DNA of 64,000 bases from Paracoccaceae bacterium (GTDB lineage: Bacteria > Pseudomonadota > Alphaproteobacteria > Rhodobacterales > Rhodobacteraceae). Positions 46,818 through 56,203 of the stretch are shown in pieces. Both the position numbers and the translations under genes were made by a program. The notes under the pieces are model-generated. The model ran no database searches. It had not been told where the DNA came from and saw only the letters and a program-made list of their open reading frames with translations. Positions within the stretch are counted from its first letter, which is position 1. Each line of letters starts with the position of its first letter. Location: positions 1 to 64,000 of the forward strand of contig JAPORQ010000071.1 of NCBI GenBank assembly GCA_026710155.1, read 5' to 3'.

Positions 46818-47162
46818 GTTTCAATCAGATGTACGTATGAATTCCAGACCGTTGGACACTATCGAATTCGGGAAAAGAGGTTTACTAATTGCAACAACAG
46901 ATTGAAAAAATAGAAAACAAATCAACAGTGAAAAAATCTCGACATTATTATTTGCTTTCTTGTATTCAAACCTATTGATATCCGTATCATATGGCCGCTA
47001 AGGTATTACAGAAGGATTGCCAAATCAAGTGTTTGACTTTGCTGCGACCTATGAGACTGTTTTGGGATACAAAGATATTGTTCGTCATTTCAATAGTTTC
47101 CCAAGGAAGAATAAACTGAAAAAGTTCAAGTGCTGTAACTCTAAATTCATTGGATGCCGAAT
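46818..47162. other. Intergenic region without recognisable gene
   Basis: No gene, RNA or clear repeat seen between the zincin relic and the ferredoxin gene; the sequence is AT-rich with stops in all frames. Confidence 0.3.
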
Positions 47163-47480
47163 CTAATAGTCCAGTACTGTCAAAACCAATCCATCCAACT
47201 GGTCAGTCACCTTGATTTGGCAGGACAAACGACTGTTTTGAGTTCTCTCGGCCTCGGTAAAATCCAACATGTCATCCTCAATATCGTTTGGTTCACCAAC
47301 CAAATCATAACCTTCATCCGCTACAACAACATGGCAGGTGGCACAAGCCATATTGCCTCCACATTCACCGATGACCCTCGGTACATTGTTGCTGACAGCG
47401 GCCTCCATGAGGGTAATGCCTGTTTTTACCTCTGCTGTTATTTCCTCTGTTGGAGATATTTTCCATGTGATTTTGGGCAT
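47163..47480 (-). CDS. [2Fe-2S] ferredoxin, adrenodoxin/putidaredoxin type
   Basis: A 105-residue ferredoxin with cluster ligands Cys40, Cys46, Cys49 (GECGGNMACATCHV) and Cys87 (RLSCQI). The spacing C-x5-C-x2-C-x37-C and acidic surface (EPNDIEDDMLDFTEAE) are those of ferredoxins that feed bacterial P450s. It is the last gene of the ten-gene hpa-type operon. It probably donates electrons to the P450 encoded 1.4 kb upstream. No ferredoxin reductase is encoded in the window, so a housekeeping reductase must serve. Confidence 0.93.
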   Translation of the reverse strand: MPKITWKISPTEEITAEVKTGITLMEAAVSNNVPRVIGECGGNMACATCHVVVADEGYDLVGEPNDIEDDMLDFTEAERTQNSRLSCQIKVTDQLDGLVLTVLDY

Positions 47481-47492
47481 TTCTGCAAATTC

Positions 47493-48785
47493 CTATATAT
47501 AAAAGATATAAAAATCCCGGAGTTCTTCCCCCTCAAGATTTTTGGTTTTCCTAAACTCTTTTTCCTTCATGAATAAAAGGTTGTCCACAATCATTCTACC
47601 TACTGCTTTACCAAGTTCCAGGTCATTTTCCAAATCCTTCATTGCCCGTCTCAAATCCGGGGCAACCCTGATTTTTGTGTCAGTGTGATCGAAACAATCA
47701 CCCGTTTCCGCAGGTTGTAACTCGTACCCATTTTCATAACCGAGTCGGGACGCTTGCAGAACTGCCGCTACTGCAATGTATGGATTGGCCGTGAAATCAG
47801 CCATGCGATGCTCTATACGGGCTTTCTCTCCCCCTTCCATGGAAATCCTGGCTGTAACACCACGGTGATCACCTCCCCAGTTCTGCCAATAACCCGACAA
47901 ACATCCCTGTTGCAGCCGTGCATATGAGTTGGCCGTGGGTGCAAGTATTCCTGCCAAACCCTTATGATGGTGCATCAATCCAGCCAGGCATCCCTTGCCA
48001 AGATCGTTCAAATTGTCGGATCCACCTGTCTCACCGTTTGAAAGGGCATTCTTGCCGACCTTGTCAGAGAAGGAAAAATTGATATGCATGCCTGATCCAC
48101 CGGCAGAGGGGATGGGTTTTGGCATAAAGGTAAGCAACACTCCATATTCCAGGGCGATTTCCCTAGCCATGAGGCGAAACAGAAACATGTCGTCAATGGC
48201 TTGCAACGCTTCATCATACCTCAGGGTGAATTCAAACTGGGGGGAATCGTATTCGGCAGTGATCATTTCAAGATGAAAGCCCATTTCATGTGACTTTTCC
48301 CATATGGCATTAGTAAATCGAAGCGGATCGGTAAATGCTCCGGTACCATAAACGACAGCACCCGGGGTTCCGTAGGGAGTTAATTCACCATCCGAACTTT
48401 GTGTAAAGGCAAAAGCTTCCATTTCAATACCGACCTTGGGATGGAGAGCATGTTTTCTCCAATCTTCAATGGCCCGTTTCAAGGCCGCCCGGCCACATAA
48501 TTCAAGTGGCTCTCCATGATGATCATATAATTCACCGATAACCACCTTGGTCTTCTTTTCCCAACAGTCCCTGATATCCCTTCCCAGATACCTGGCCTCC
48601 ATGTCAGGAAGACCCTCCATCATCATTGCACCGGGTGCATCCAAAAGGTCCTTGTCATAATGAACCCCAAAGGTACTTCGGCAGAATCTGGAACAGCCAT
48701 CCTGGCCGCCCTTGTATTGCAGATACTTCCCTCTGGGAATGCTTAAATTGTCACAAAACAACAATCTCAAACGAACATCTGACAA
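47493..48785 (-). CDS. Glutamine-synthetase-like ligase
   Basis: A 430-residue glutamine-synthetase superfamily protein, closest in outline to PuuA-like gamma-glutamyl-amine ligases. Metal- and substrate-binding segments are GIEMEAFAFTQ, AEYDSPQFEFTLRY, GGSGMHINFSFSD and GGEKARIEHRMADFTANPY. No adenylylation-loop Tyr motif is obvious. Such ligases join glutamate to an amine, protecting it during breakdown. In this operon an aromatic or alkyl amine is the likely partner. The start is TTG 48785 (AGAGGTG about 7 bases upstream). The N-terminal region (LFCDNLSIPRGKYLQYKG) is shorter than in GlnA. Confidence 0.82.
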   Translation of the reverse strand: MSDVRLRLLFCDNLSIPRGKYLQYKGGQDGCSRFCRSTFGVHYDKDLLDAPGAMMMEGLPDMEARYLGRDIRDCWEKKTKVVIGELYDHHGEPLELCGRAALKRAIEDWRKHALHPKVGIEMEAFAFTQSSDGELTPYGTPGAVVYGTGAFTDPLRFTNAIWEKSHEMGFHLEMITAEYDSPQFEFTLRYDEALQAIDDMFLFRLMAREIALEYGVLLTFMPKPIPSAGGSGMHINFSFSDKVGKNALSNGETGGSDNLNDLGKGCLAGLMHHHKGLAGILAPTANSYARLQQGCLSGYWQNWGGDHRGVTARISMEGGEKARIEHRMADFTANPYIAVAAVLQASRLGYENGYELQPAETGDCFDHTDTKIRVAPDLRRAMKDLENDLELGKAVGRMIVDNLLFMKEKEFRKTKNLEGEELRDFYIFYI

Positions 48786-48869
48786 ATTAATTCACCTCTT
48801 CAAATTTGGAGCAAATTTTCTGAATTGTTTCAATTTTCCAATAATCAATCAGTTTTTCCTTGGGTTCAA

Positions 48870-50141
48870 CTAAATCAAGTCGATTCTGACAGGAAGTGTT
48901 TTGATCCCACCGATAAAATTGGACCGAAGAAACCTGATCGGGCCATTCAAATCCACACGGGATACACGTTTGCAAAATTCCTGCATGAGGATTTTGATCT
49001 CCAGACGCGCCAGCCAGATTCCCAGACACAAATGGGGCCCTCCCTGTCCGAATGCCATGTGCCTGTTGGGAAATCTATATAAATTGACCCTGAATGGGTC
49101 ATCGAAAACCGTTTCATCCCTGTTGCCTGAAACAAACCAGTAAAGTACCTTGTCGCCCTTTCTTATGTTTTTTCCGTGCATTTCAAAATCCTCGGTGGCT
49201 GTTCGCCTGAAATACATTGTTGGTGAGGCCCACCTGATAATCTCGTCAGGTGCCGTTTCCCAGATACCATCCTTGTCCTCCCGCAATTGCTGCAACGATT
49301 CGGGTTGTTGACTGAAGGCATGGATGGCCGCGGCAATTGAATATCTGGTGGTGTCATTCCCGGCTGCGACAAGCAGGCAGAAAAAATTCCTGAATTCGTT
49401 TTCCTTAATTACGGTCCCATCCTTTGCAGGTCTGAGAATCATGTGGAGTATACCCTCGGTATCTCCCGCCTTTTCCTTGGCATGCATCAAGTCCTTGGCG
49501 TAATGATAGAGTTCCATTCCTGCCGGTGAGTTAAAGGGCATCATCCGAAATTCATCAGTGTCCATTCTGTCCAAAAGATGGCTGGTGAAATCGGGATCGG
49601 TATTGGCAATCAGCTCATCGCCTTTTGAAACAAGCCACTCAAGATCGCTTTCCGGCAGACCTATGATTCGACCCAACATCCTCATCGGCAATTGCCGGGC
49701 GATTTCCTTGGTGGCATCGAATTCCTGCAAAGGCAGGACTTTGTCCAAAATATCCTTGCAAATGTCCCTGATCTGGTCCTCATACTGATTCATCACAGTT
49801 CTGGTAAAGGCACCTGCAACCTTGATGCGTGTCTTGGTATGCTCGGGAGGGTCTGTTTCCTGGAATGTCCTTCTGGCCAAATATTCCTCATAGGATTGAT
49901 CCTCCATGCGAATTCCACGTGCCGAAGACAGCAATTTATAATTGCCATTGAGTTTCCAGATATCCTCATAGCGGGTTACATTCCAGAATCCCTTACCCTT
50001 ATCCCATTCGGTCCAGCTTATCGGATCCTCCCTCCTCATTCTGGCAAAGGTATTGTGTGGTGGACCATCAACAAAGCTGTCATAATCCGATAGGTCAGCC
50101 TGGCCGTTATCCAATGGCACCCAGACCGTCATTTGATCCAT
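48870..50141 (-). CDS. Cytochrome P450
   Basis: About 423 residues, soluble bacterial type. The I-helix acid-alcohol pair is in LLVAAGNDTTRYSI, the K-helix ExxR is EIIR (DEIIRWASPTM) and the heme loop is MAFGQGGPHLCLGIWLAR with the axial Cys. Such enzymes hydroxylate or demethylate small substrates using electrons from a ferredoxin, here encoded two genes downstream. In the hpa context it could ring-hydroxylate, N- or O-dealkylate an aromatic precursor; there is no HpaBC hydroxylase in the window. Starts at 50153 (TTG), 50141 and 50132 are all possible; I use ATG 50141. Confidence 0.92.
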   Translation of the reverse strand: MDQMTVWVPLDNGQADLSDYDSFVDGPPHNTFARMRREDPISWTEWDKGKGFWNVTRYEDIWKLNGNYKLLSSARGIRMEDQSYEEYLARRTFQETDPPEHTKTRIKVAGAFTRTVMNQYEDQIRDICKDILDKVLPLQEFDATKEIARQLPMRMLGRIIGLPESDLEWLVSKGDELIANTDPDFTSHLLDRMDTDEFRMMPFNSPAGMELYHYAKDLMHAKEKAGDTEGILHMILRPAKDGTVIKENEFRNFFCLLVAAGNDTTRYSIAAAIHAFSQQPESLQQLREDKDGIWETAPDEIIRWASPTMYFRRTATEDFEMHGKNIRKGDKVLYWFVSGNRDETVFDDPFRVNLYRFPNRHMAFGQGGPHLCLGIWLARLEIKILMQEFCKRVSRVDLNGPIRFLRSNFIGGIKTLPVRIDLI

Positions 50142-50208
50142 CCGAACTGACAATTGAAAACTACTGACATGATTGAACCCGGAATGATCAAACCCCTTTT
50201 ACCTGCCA

Positions 50209-51012
50209 TCATTCAAAATAACATTCCACTGTACCGAGGGGGCCAAAATCGCCGAAGAAATCACTTCCGGAAGGCGCTTCAATCGGACGAATGAAACTCC
50301 CTGCCATGATGATGTCCCCTTTCCTGATAAACTTGCCATACTCGGCCAATCGTCTGGCAAGCCATAGAACGCTGGTTATGGGGTCGTCAAGGATACCGGC
50401 ACCCAATCCTGTTTCTTCCACGGTACCATTACGCTTGATTATTCCTCCTACCCACCTTGGATCGATATCCTCAAGACAAAAACGGTTATCGGCCAGCACG
50501 ATGCCGGCATTGGCGGCATTATCAGCAATGGTATCACAGACATTCCTGTACGTTCTGGTTTCAGGGTCATACCGGACAACCCTTGTTTCCAGAATTTCCA
50601 ACGCCGGGGCAATATGTTCGGTTGCCTCGACAATTCCATCCCTGTTTAAATCCGAGGTGGCCAGATCCCTGCCCATTATGAAAGCGATCTCGGCTTCTAT
50701 CCTGGGTTCAAAAAAAGTGCCGTATGGAATTCTAGAACCATTGGGGTAATACATGTCATCAAAGATGACCCCACTATCAGGTGTTTCAATTTTCAAGGCC
50801 ATTTGCATGGCTCTTGAGGTCAGTCCGATTTTCCAGCCAATCTGTTTTCGGCCATCCTTCAATTTCAGCTCAACCAGAGCATCCTGGATGGCATAGGATT
50901 CATCAAGGGTCAAACCCGGATGCCTGTTGGAAAGCAGATCAATCTGCCTTTTGGTCTTTTCGGCTTCAAACAGATCAAGGGCTGCCTTTTCAATTTGTGT
51001 GCTGGTCAGCAT
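50209..51012 (-). CDS. hpaH: 2-oxo-hept-4-ene-1,7-dioate hydratase
   Basis: About 267 residues of the 2-keto-4-pentenoate hydratase family, in the HpaH subgroup. Conserved pieces: AYAIQDA-type SYAIQDALVELKL, IGWKIGLTSRAMQ, PRIEAEIAFIMGRDL (metal-binding Glu residues) and the end FGDFGPLGTVECYFE. It hydrates the dienoate formed after decarboxylation in homoprotocatechuate breakdown. ATG 51012 overlaps the hpaG-like stop by 7 bp, matching tight coupling. The next step, the HpaI aldolase, is not in this window. Confidence 0.88.
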   Translation of the reverse strand: MLTSTQIEKAALDLFEAEKTKRQIDLLSNRHPGLTLDESYAIQDALVELKLKDGRKQIGWKIGLTSRAMQMALKIETPDSGVIFDDMYYPNGSRIPYGTFFEPRIEAEIAFIMGRDLATSDLNRDGIVEATEHIAPALEILETRVVRYDPETRTYRNVCDTIADNAANAGIVLADNRFCLEDIDPRWVGGIIKRNGTVEETGLGAGILDDPITSVLWLARRLAEYGKFIRKGDIIMAGSFIRPIEAPSGSDFFGDFGPLGTVECYFE

Positions 51013-51866
51013 TGTTCTTTCATTATCCGATTTTGCAGGCAACCCAGGCCGTCGGCCTCTATTTCGAGCAGGTCACCTTCCTTGAGGAACAAGGGGGGAT
51101 TGCGGAAACTGCCATTTCCTGTAGGCGTCCCGGTCAAGATTACATCTCCCGGTTCAAGCGTGGTGAAGGTTGTGATATACTCGATTATCCTGGCGAAGGT
51201 AAAAATCATTCTACCGGTTCTATCCTGCTGCATGACTTCACCATTCAGTCTGGATTCCAGGTTAATGTCCGCAAGCTGTTCCCGCTTGGTATAACGTACA
51301 AACCACGGTCCCATTGAACCGGATTTTTCAAAATTCTTGCCCTGGGTCACATTGAACTTGCCATGTCGTATCCAATCACGGATTGATCCTTCATTGGCAA
51401 GGCTGATTCCGGCTATGTAATTCATGGCTCTGTCGATTGGAACACGCCGGGCTTCCCTGCCGATCACGATGACGATCTCGGCCTCGAAATCTAGTTTCTC
51501 TGACTCCCTTGGTATGAGTATCGGGCGATTGTGCCCTACAAGCGATCGAGGGAATCTGACAAACAATGAAGGGTTTTCCGGAGCTGGATTCTGGTCATTG
51601 AATTCTTCATTTCGGCCAGGATAATTGACCCCCACACAGATTATTTTTCCCGGATCGGGAACGGGAATATCAAATTGAACCTCATCAAGGGGATAACTTA
51701 CATCCCGCTTGCAGGCAATTTCTTCCAACCGATCGAAACCGTTCTCGATGATGACATTTTTGAGGGTCTTCCATTGGGGGAAACTGGTGGAAAGTTCAAT
51801 GATACCCGTTTCGGTTGCCTTGCCGAAATATTGCTTGCCATCCTTGCTGAATGTTACATATCTCAT
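51006..51866 (-). CDS. hpaG: Fumarylacetoacetate hydrolase-fold decarboxylase/isomerase
   Basis: A 286-residue FAH-superfamily protein. ICVGVNYPGRNEEF and LDFEAEIVIVIGREARRV hold the metal-binding acidic residues, followed by GYISLANEGS-like AGISLANEGSIRDW, GPWFVRYTK and GDVILTGTPTGNG. In an hpa operon this position belongs to the 5-oxopent-3-ene-1,2,5-tricarboxylate decarboxylase (HpaG activity), and the neighbours support that. Sequence alone would also allow other FAH-type hydrolases or ureidoglycolate lyase-like enzymes. One FAH domain is present, whereas the E. coli enzyme has two. Confidence 0.8.
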   Translation of the reverse strand: MRYVTFSKDGKQYFGKATETGIIELSTSFPQWKTLKNVIIENGFDRLEEIACKRDVSYPLDEVQFDIPVPDPGKIICVGVNYPGRNEEFNDQNPAPENPSLFVRFPRSLVGHNRPILIPRESEKLDFEAEIVIVIGREARRVPIDRAMNYIAGISLANEGSIRDWIRHGKFNVTQGKNFEKSGSMGPWFVRYTKREQLADINLESRLNGEVMQQDRTGRMIFTFARIIEYITTFTTLEPGDVILTGTPTGNGSFRNPPLFLKEGDLLEIEADGLGCLQNRIMKEQC

Positions 51867-51877
51867 TAGTTTTCTCT

Positions 51878-52858
51878 TCAGGGAGCCACGATTGGCGTAC
51901 CTGCCTGCAAGGGTTCCTTGACTTCTGCTCCTTCAAACAGGCTGCCCTCCTCGAACCAGGAACGAGGTGCCGGTTGACCCCAAAGGGTTTGACGTGTTGG
52001 ATCCTTGAGATCCCATTTTATCGGTTCGTGATCCGGATCAATGGTCTGGTAATCACAACAATACAATTCTATCCGGTGATTGTCAGGATCCCGTATATAG
52101 AGAAAAAAGGCATTGGAAATCCCATGACGGCCCGGCCCCCTTTCAATATTGCCAAGATACCCACTGGTTGACATGACATCAAGCAGATCAATTATGTTCA
52201 GGGGGTTCATCAAGAAGAAGGCAACATGATGCAATCTTGGTCCACGCCCGTTGGTAAAGGCCACATCATGAACCGTTCCCTTGCGGTGTAACCAGGCTGC
52301 CCACATTCTGCCGGATTCTTCATCCTCAGTATACTCCGTCAGCCTGAAACCCAGATTGTTGTAAAATTCTGCCGATGAATCAACATCTGTCGAAAACATG
52401 TTTACATGATCAATACGGAGGGGCTTTGCACCCTTGTAGAACTGGTATTTTTGATGGATGGTCGGAAGAAGATCCATCCGGTAATAGAATTCAAGCGGCA
52501 TCCCATGATTGTCCCTGACTTTGAGTACCTTCCCTACATGGGGTTTTTCGATCCAGTCAACTGCATGACCCCGTTCCTTGAAATAATTTTCTATCCCGGC
52601 CAAATCCCGTTCATCAAAAACCTTGAACCCCAAACCCCTGCATTGTGGTGTTGATCCCTTGCTAAGGATTATGGAGTGATGTTCCCGCTCCTCCATGCAT
52701 CGAAGGAATAGCTGGTTGTCACTCCGGGCGGTGACCACCAATCCCAACAGGTCCGAGTAAAATTTTTCCGAAGTCCCAAGGTCTGAAACTTCCAAATCAA
52801 CATAACTCAACCGGATTATGTTGAAGGGAGGATAAAGTACCGGTGAAAATTGTGGCAT
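51878..52858 (-). CDS. hpaD: Homoprotocatechuate 2,3-dioxygenase-type extradiol enzyme
   Basis: A 326-residue two-module type I extradiol dioxygenase. Metal ligands are His151 (RIDHVNMF), His210 or His211 (RLHHVAFF) and Glu264 (HRIELYC), spaced as in 3,4-dihydroxyphenylacetate 2,3-dioxygenases. The end (DPDHEPIKWDLKDPTRQTLW) is also family-like. It cleaves the catechol ring next to the side chain, giving 5-carboxymethyl-2-hydroxymuconate semialdehyde for HpaE. The gene sits 2 bp downstream of hpaE and 11 bp upstream of hpaG. Confidence 0.92.
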   Translation of the reverse strand: MPQFSPVLYPPFNIIRLSYVDLEVSDLGTSEKFYSDLLGLVVTARSDNQLFLRCMEEREHHSIILSKGSTPQCRGLGFKVFDERDLAGIENYFKERGHAVDWIEKPHVGKVLKVRDNHGMPLEFYYRMDLLPTIHQKYQFYKGAKPLRIDHVNMFSTDVDSSAEFYNNLGFRLTEYTEDEESGRMWAAWLHRKGTVHDVAFTNGRGPRLHHVAFFLMNPLNIIDLLDVMSTSGYLGNIERGPGRHGISNAFFLYIRDPDNHRIELYCCDYQTIDPDHEPIKWDLKDPTRQTLWGQPAPRSWFEEGSLFEGAEVKEPLQAGTPIVAP

Positions 52859-52860
52859 GA

Positions 52861-54384
52861 TTACAGATTGCCCGAAATACCCAATTGGGGTATCCTGTGG
52901 TTGCCCAGGGCCAAGCCAACATGTTTCTGTTCCATGTAGAACTCAAAGGACCAGTCCCCGCCGTCCCTGCCAATTCCGCTATCCTTGATACCTCCAAAGG
53001 GTGTGGGCAGATGTCGGACATTTTCGGAATTGACCCAGATCATGCCTGCTTCCAATGCATTTGAAACCCTCAGGGATCGGGCCAGGTTGTTGGTCCAGAC
53101 ATATCCCGTGAGGCCATACCTGACATCATTGGCCAGGTGAATGGCTTCTTCCTCATCACCGAATGGAATGACCGTGAGTACAGGACCGAATATCTCCTCC
53201 CGCGAAATGCGCATGTCTCCGGTTGCATCCGTCAAAAGGGTTGGTTGGACATAACATCCTTCCTGGCCATGGCGTGAGCCTCCAACCTCAATGGTTGCAC
53301 CTTCGTCCCGGGCAACCTGGAAATAGGATAGAACCTTGTCCAGATGAACCTTGTGAATGAGGGGGCCTACCTCGGTTTTGGGATCAAGCGGATTGCCTAC
53401 CTTGATGCTTCTCACTCTGGCAGCCAACCCGAAAGTGAATTCCTCGGCAATTGATGACTGTACAAGAAGGCGGGAAGAGGATGTACAACGCTCACCGTTA
53501 AGCGAATAAATCATGAAAACAACGGCATCGAGGGCCCGGTCCAGATCGGCATCATCAAAAACGATGACCGGATTTTTACCACCAAGTTCAAAATGAACCC
53601 TTTTCAGTGTATCTGCCCCCTGTCGCATTATGGTACTTCCGGTCTTGCTTTCCCCTACAAAGGCAATGGCCTTGATATCAGGATGTTCGGTCAAGGCGAC
53701 GCCAGCCTCCTCTCCCAAACCATTGACCAGATTCCAGACCCCGGGGGGCAATCCCGCCTCGTGGGCAATTTCCAGCAGCAGACTGGCTGTCACGGGAGAA
53801 AACTCGGCAGGTTTGTGAACGACTGTACATCCGGCAGCCAAGGCAGGTGCTATTTTCCATGTTGACAGCATGAATGGAGTATTCCAAGGGGTGATTATTC
53901 CGACCGGACCAATGGGTACCCTGGTTGTGATATTCATGAGAGTCGGTGAGGGAAGGTGCTTGCCGTCTCTGGCCTGGGGTGCCAAATCGGCATAATAGCG
54001 AAAATTTTCGGCTCCCCGCAGTGCCGCCTTGGACATGAACCTTATGGCCTGTCCCGTATCCCAGCTTTCACAAAGAGCTATTTCCTCAGCCCGGGAGACA
54101 ATCAAATCGGCAATCTTGTGAAGAATCTTTTTTCTGGCCTTGGGATCGGTATCACGCCAGGCGGGAAAGGCTTCCTTCGCTGAAATGGCCGCTTTGTCTA
54201 TATCTGCTGCATTCCCCTTGGCGACAGTGCAAATGAAACTGTTGTCAACAGGAGTGAAATTATCAAGGGTTTCACCTGAACTGGATGGAATACTTACGTT
54301 GTTGATTAGATTTTGCAATCCCTTGCTCTGAAACCGTTCCAACAAGGGCTTGAGGTTTTTCCGGTTGACTTCGAAACTATCCAT
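52861..54384 (-). CDS. hpaE: 5-carboxymethyl-2-hydroxymuconate semialdehyde dehydrogenase
   Basis: About 507 residues of the aldehyde dehydrogenase superfamily. The catalytic Cys is in NGERCTSSSRLLVQ, the general-base Glu in FELGGKNPVIVFDDAD, and the cofactor loop in TPWNTPFMLSTWKIAPAL. The C-terminus ends EFYMEQKHVGLAL, as in HpaE-type enzymes. It oxidises the ring-cleavage aldehyde with NAD. ATG 54384 overlaps the hpaF stop by 8 bp; the longer reading to 54441 would cover more of hpaF without need. Confidence 0.9.
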   Translation of the reverse strand: MDSFEVNRKNLKPLLERFQSKGLQNLINNVSIPSSSGETLDNFTPVDNSFICTVAKGNAADIDKAAISAKEAFPAWRDTDPKARKKILHKIADLIVSRAEEIALCESWDTGQAIRFMSKAALRGAENFRYYADLAPQARDGKHLPSPTLMNITTRVPIGPVGIITPWNTPFMLSTWKIAPALAAGCTVVHKPAEFSPVTASLLLEIAHEAGLPPGVWNLVNGLGEEAGVALTEHPDIKAIAFVGESKTGSTIMRQGADTLKRVHFELGGKNPVIVFDDADLDRALDAVVFMIYSLNGERCTSSSRLLVQSSIAEEFTFGLAARVRSIKVGNPLDPKTEVGPLIHKVHLDKVLSYFQVARDEGATIEVGGSRHGQEGCYVQPTLLTDATGDMRISREEIFGPVLTVIPFGDEEEAIHLANDVRYGLTGYVWTNNLARSLRVSNALEAGMIWVNSENVRHLPTPFGGIKDSGIGRDGGDWSFEFYMEQKHVGLALGNHRIPQLGISGNL

Positions 54385-54772
54385 TTTGCTTTCTGGCAAG
54401 ATGTTCTCTAATGGAGCTTGTCTTGGGACTGAGGGCATCATTGATATGTTGCATTTCCATCGAGAGCGAAAAGGAGTGTTTTTTCAAACATGATTCCAGG
54501 AATTCCTCAACCGCACTGTAGATATCATTGACCGCTTGCTCCCGAACCTTGAAGGGCCTGCCCTCCCTGACCCGGGCCATGATATCCACGAAACCATGTT
54601 CATCACCACCATCCGCAATGGCATAATGGTTACATCTTATTGTTCGGACCCTTATGCCCGGCATGGGGAATACACCGGTATCAATGGCTGCCCGGCGAAT
54701 GGTATCACATAATTCATCCAAGTCAATCCATTCCTCGACATTGGCTGAATGTTCCACTGTAAAATGCGGCAA
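54377..54772 (-). CDS. hpaF: 5-carboxymethyl-2-hydroxymuconate isomerase
   Basis: A 131-residue tautomerase-fold protein starting M-PHFTVEHSANVEE, leaving Pro at position 1 after Met removal, the catalytic base in this family. RCNHYAIADGGDEHGFVDI and HSFSLSMEMQHIN are typical CHM isomerase segments. It isomerises 5-carboxymethyl-2-hydroxymuconate in the hpa pathway. It overlaps hpaE and lies 35 bp after the aminotransferase gene. Confidence 0.92.
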   Translation of the reverse strand: MPHFTVEHSANVEEWIDLDELCDTIRRAAIDTGVFPMPGIRVRTIRCNHYAIADGGDEHGFVDIMARVREGRPFKVREQAVNDIYSAVEEFLESCLKKHSFSLSMEMQHINDALSPKTSSIREHLARKQNG

Positions 54773-54807
54773 GAATTACATCCCAAATCAGTTATGACAT
54801 TGTTTGC

Positions 54808-56160
54808 TTATACAACAGACAGCCCTTCGGAAAAAGCATATAGCATATGATCGACCTCTTCAGAGGAGATGATCAGGGGAGGAGACATGAGTATCTTGTG
54901 CCCAGCGATCCTTACATTGACTCCCGATTCATAAATCTTCTGGTGGATCATGGCCATGGATTGATTGTCAAGTGGTGTTTTGGCTGATCTGTCCGATACG
55001 AGTTCCATACCGGTCATCAATCCCTTGCCACCCCTGACATCACCGATGACATCCATTTTCCTGGCCAAATCCCTCAGCCCATCATAGAGCTGCTGTCCTC
55101 TTTCCCTGGCGTTGTCCTTGAGTTTCAACCGCTTGGTTTCTTCCAGGCAGACGATACCGGCGGCAGCACCAACCGGATGTCCCGTATACGTATAACCATG
55201 ACCGATCGCACCCGCCTCCGGGTCGGCTCCCTCAAATACTTCGGCAACCCCCTCTGAAACCATTGTCGCACCAAATGGAAAATAACCTGAAGTTATTGCC
55301 TTGGCGATGGTCATCATATCCGGCTTGATGTCCCATAGGCGAGAACCCGACCATTCACCCGTACGGCCGAAACCGGTAATCACCTCATCGGCAATGAACA
55401 AAACACCATGTCTGGCACAAATTTCCCTTGCCTGTTTGTAAAAGCCGTCAGGAGGAACAATCAAGCCACCAGCGCCCTGTATGGGTTCCATGATAAAGGC
55501 TGCCACTGTCCCCTTGCCCTGAAAGAGAATTTCATCTTCCAGAGCTCCCAGACACAATGTGGATAGTTTTTCGGGATCACTCTCGTTGAAGGGGTTTTGA
55601 TAGGCATTGGGAGAAGGTATGTGAAAGCATCCTGGAAGGAGGGGCTCATAAGCTTCCCTGAAACGACTGTTTCCATTGACGCTGGCACCACCAAAATGGG
55701 TTCCATGATAGCCGAATTTGACACTGATGAATTTGGTCCGATTGGCCTCACCCCTGATTTTGTGATATTGCCTGGCCAGACGCAAGGCAGTTTCAACACT
55801 ATCCGAACCACCGGAAGTAAAAAACGATCTGACCATCCCTTCCGGCCTGAAAAACTCCTTGAGGAGGTAGGAAAGTTCTATGACCTTGTCATTCGAACTA
55901 CCTTTGAAGGTTGAGTAATAAGGAAGAGCATTGAGCTGATTGATGATTGCATCCTTGACGGGTTGGTTTGAGTATCCAAGATTTACATTCCAAAGGCCTC
56001 CGACAGCATCAATGACCTCGTTACCCTCGATATCCTTGATTCTGACTCCCATGGACTCGATAAATATCGGGGGTGGGTTTTTGATGCCGTCGGCAGGGTG
56101 CCCCATCGGATGCCAATTGAATTTGGCATTGTTTTCCCGCAAAAAATTTGAATCAAACAT
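54808..56160 (-). CDS. Class III PLP-dependent aminotransferase
   Basis: About 450 residues of the class III (omega-) aminotransferase family. The PLP Lys is in MTIAKAITSGYFPFGAT, the cofactor-binding Asp in FIADEVITGFGRTG, and FTSGGSDSVETALRLARQYH binds the phosphate. KFGYHGTHFGG is the usual Tyr-His site. Members move the amino group from omega-amino acids, diamines or aromatic amines to pyruvate or oxoglutarate. Here it likely turns an amine or amino acid into the aldehyde or oxo acid that feeds the hpa enzymes. AAGGGGATTCAA precedes ATG 56160. It lies 43 bp downstream of the agmatinase-like gene. Confidence 0.9.
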   Translation of the reverse strand: MFDSNFLRENNAKFNWHPMGHPADGIKNPPPIFIESMGVRIKDIEGNEVIDAVGGLWNVNLGYSNQPVKDAIINQLNALPYYSTFKGSSNDKVIELSYLLKEFFRPEGMVRSFFTSGGSDSVETALRLARQYHKIRGEANRTKFISVKFGYHGTHFGGASVNGNSRFREAYEPLLPGCFHIPSPNAYQNPFNESDPEKLSTLCLGALEDEILFQGKGTVAAFIMEPIQGAGGLIVPPDGFYKQAREICARHGVLFIADEVITGFGRTGEWSGSRLWDIKPDMMTIAKAITSGYFPFGATMVSEGVAEVFEGADPEAGAIGHGYTYTGHPVGAAAGIVCLEETKRLKLKDNARERGQQLYDGLRDLARKMDVIGDVRGGKGLMTGMELVSDRSAKTPLDNQSMAMIHQKIYESGVNVRIAGHKILMSPPLIISSEEVDHMLYAFSEGLSVV

Positions 56161-56203
56161 TTGAATCCCCTTCTTATCAAGCAGAACCATACAATGGTAA
56201 AAT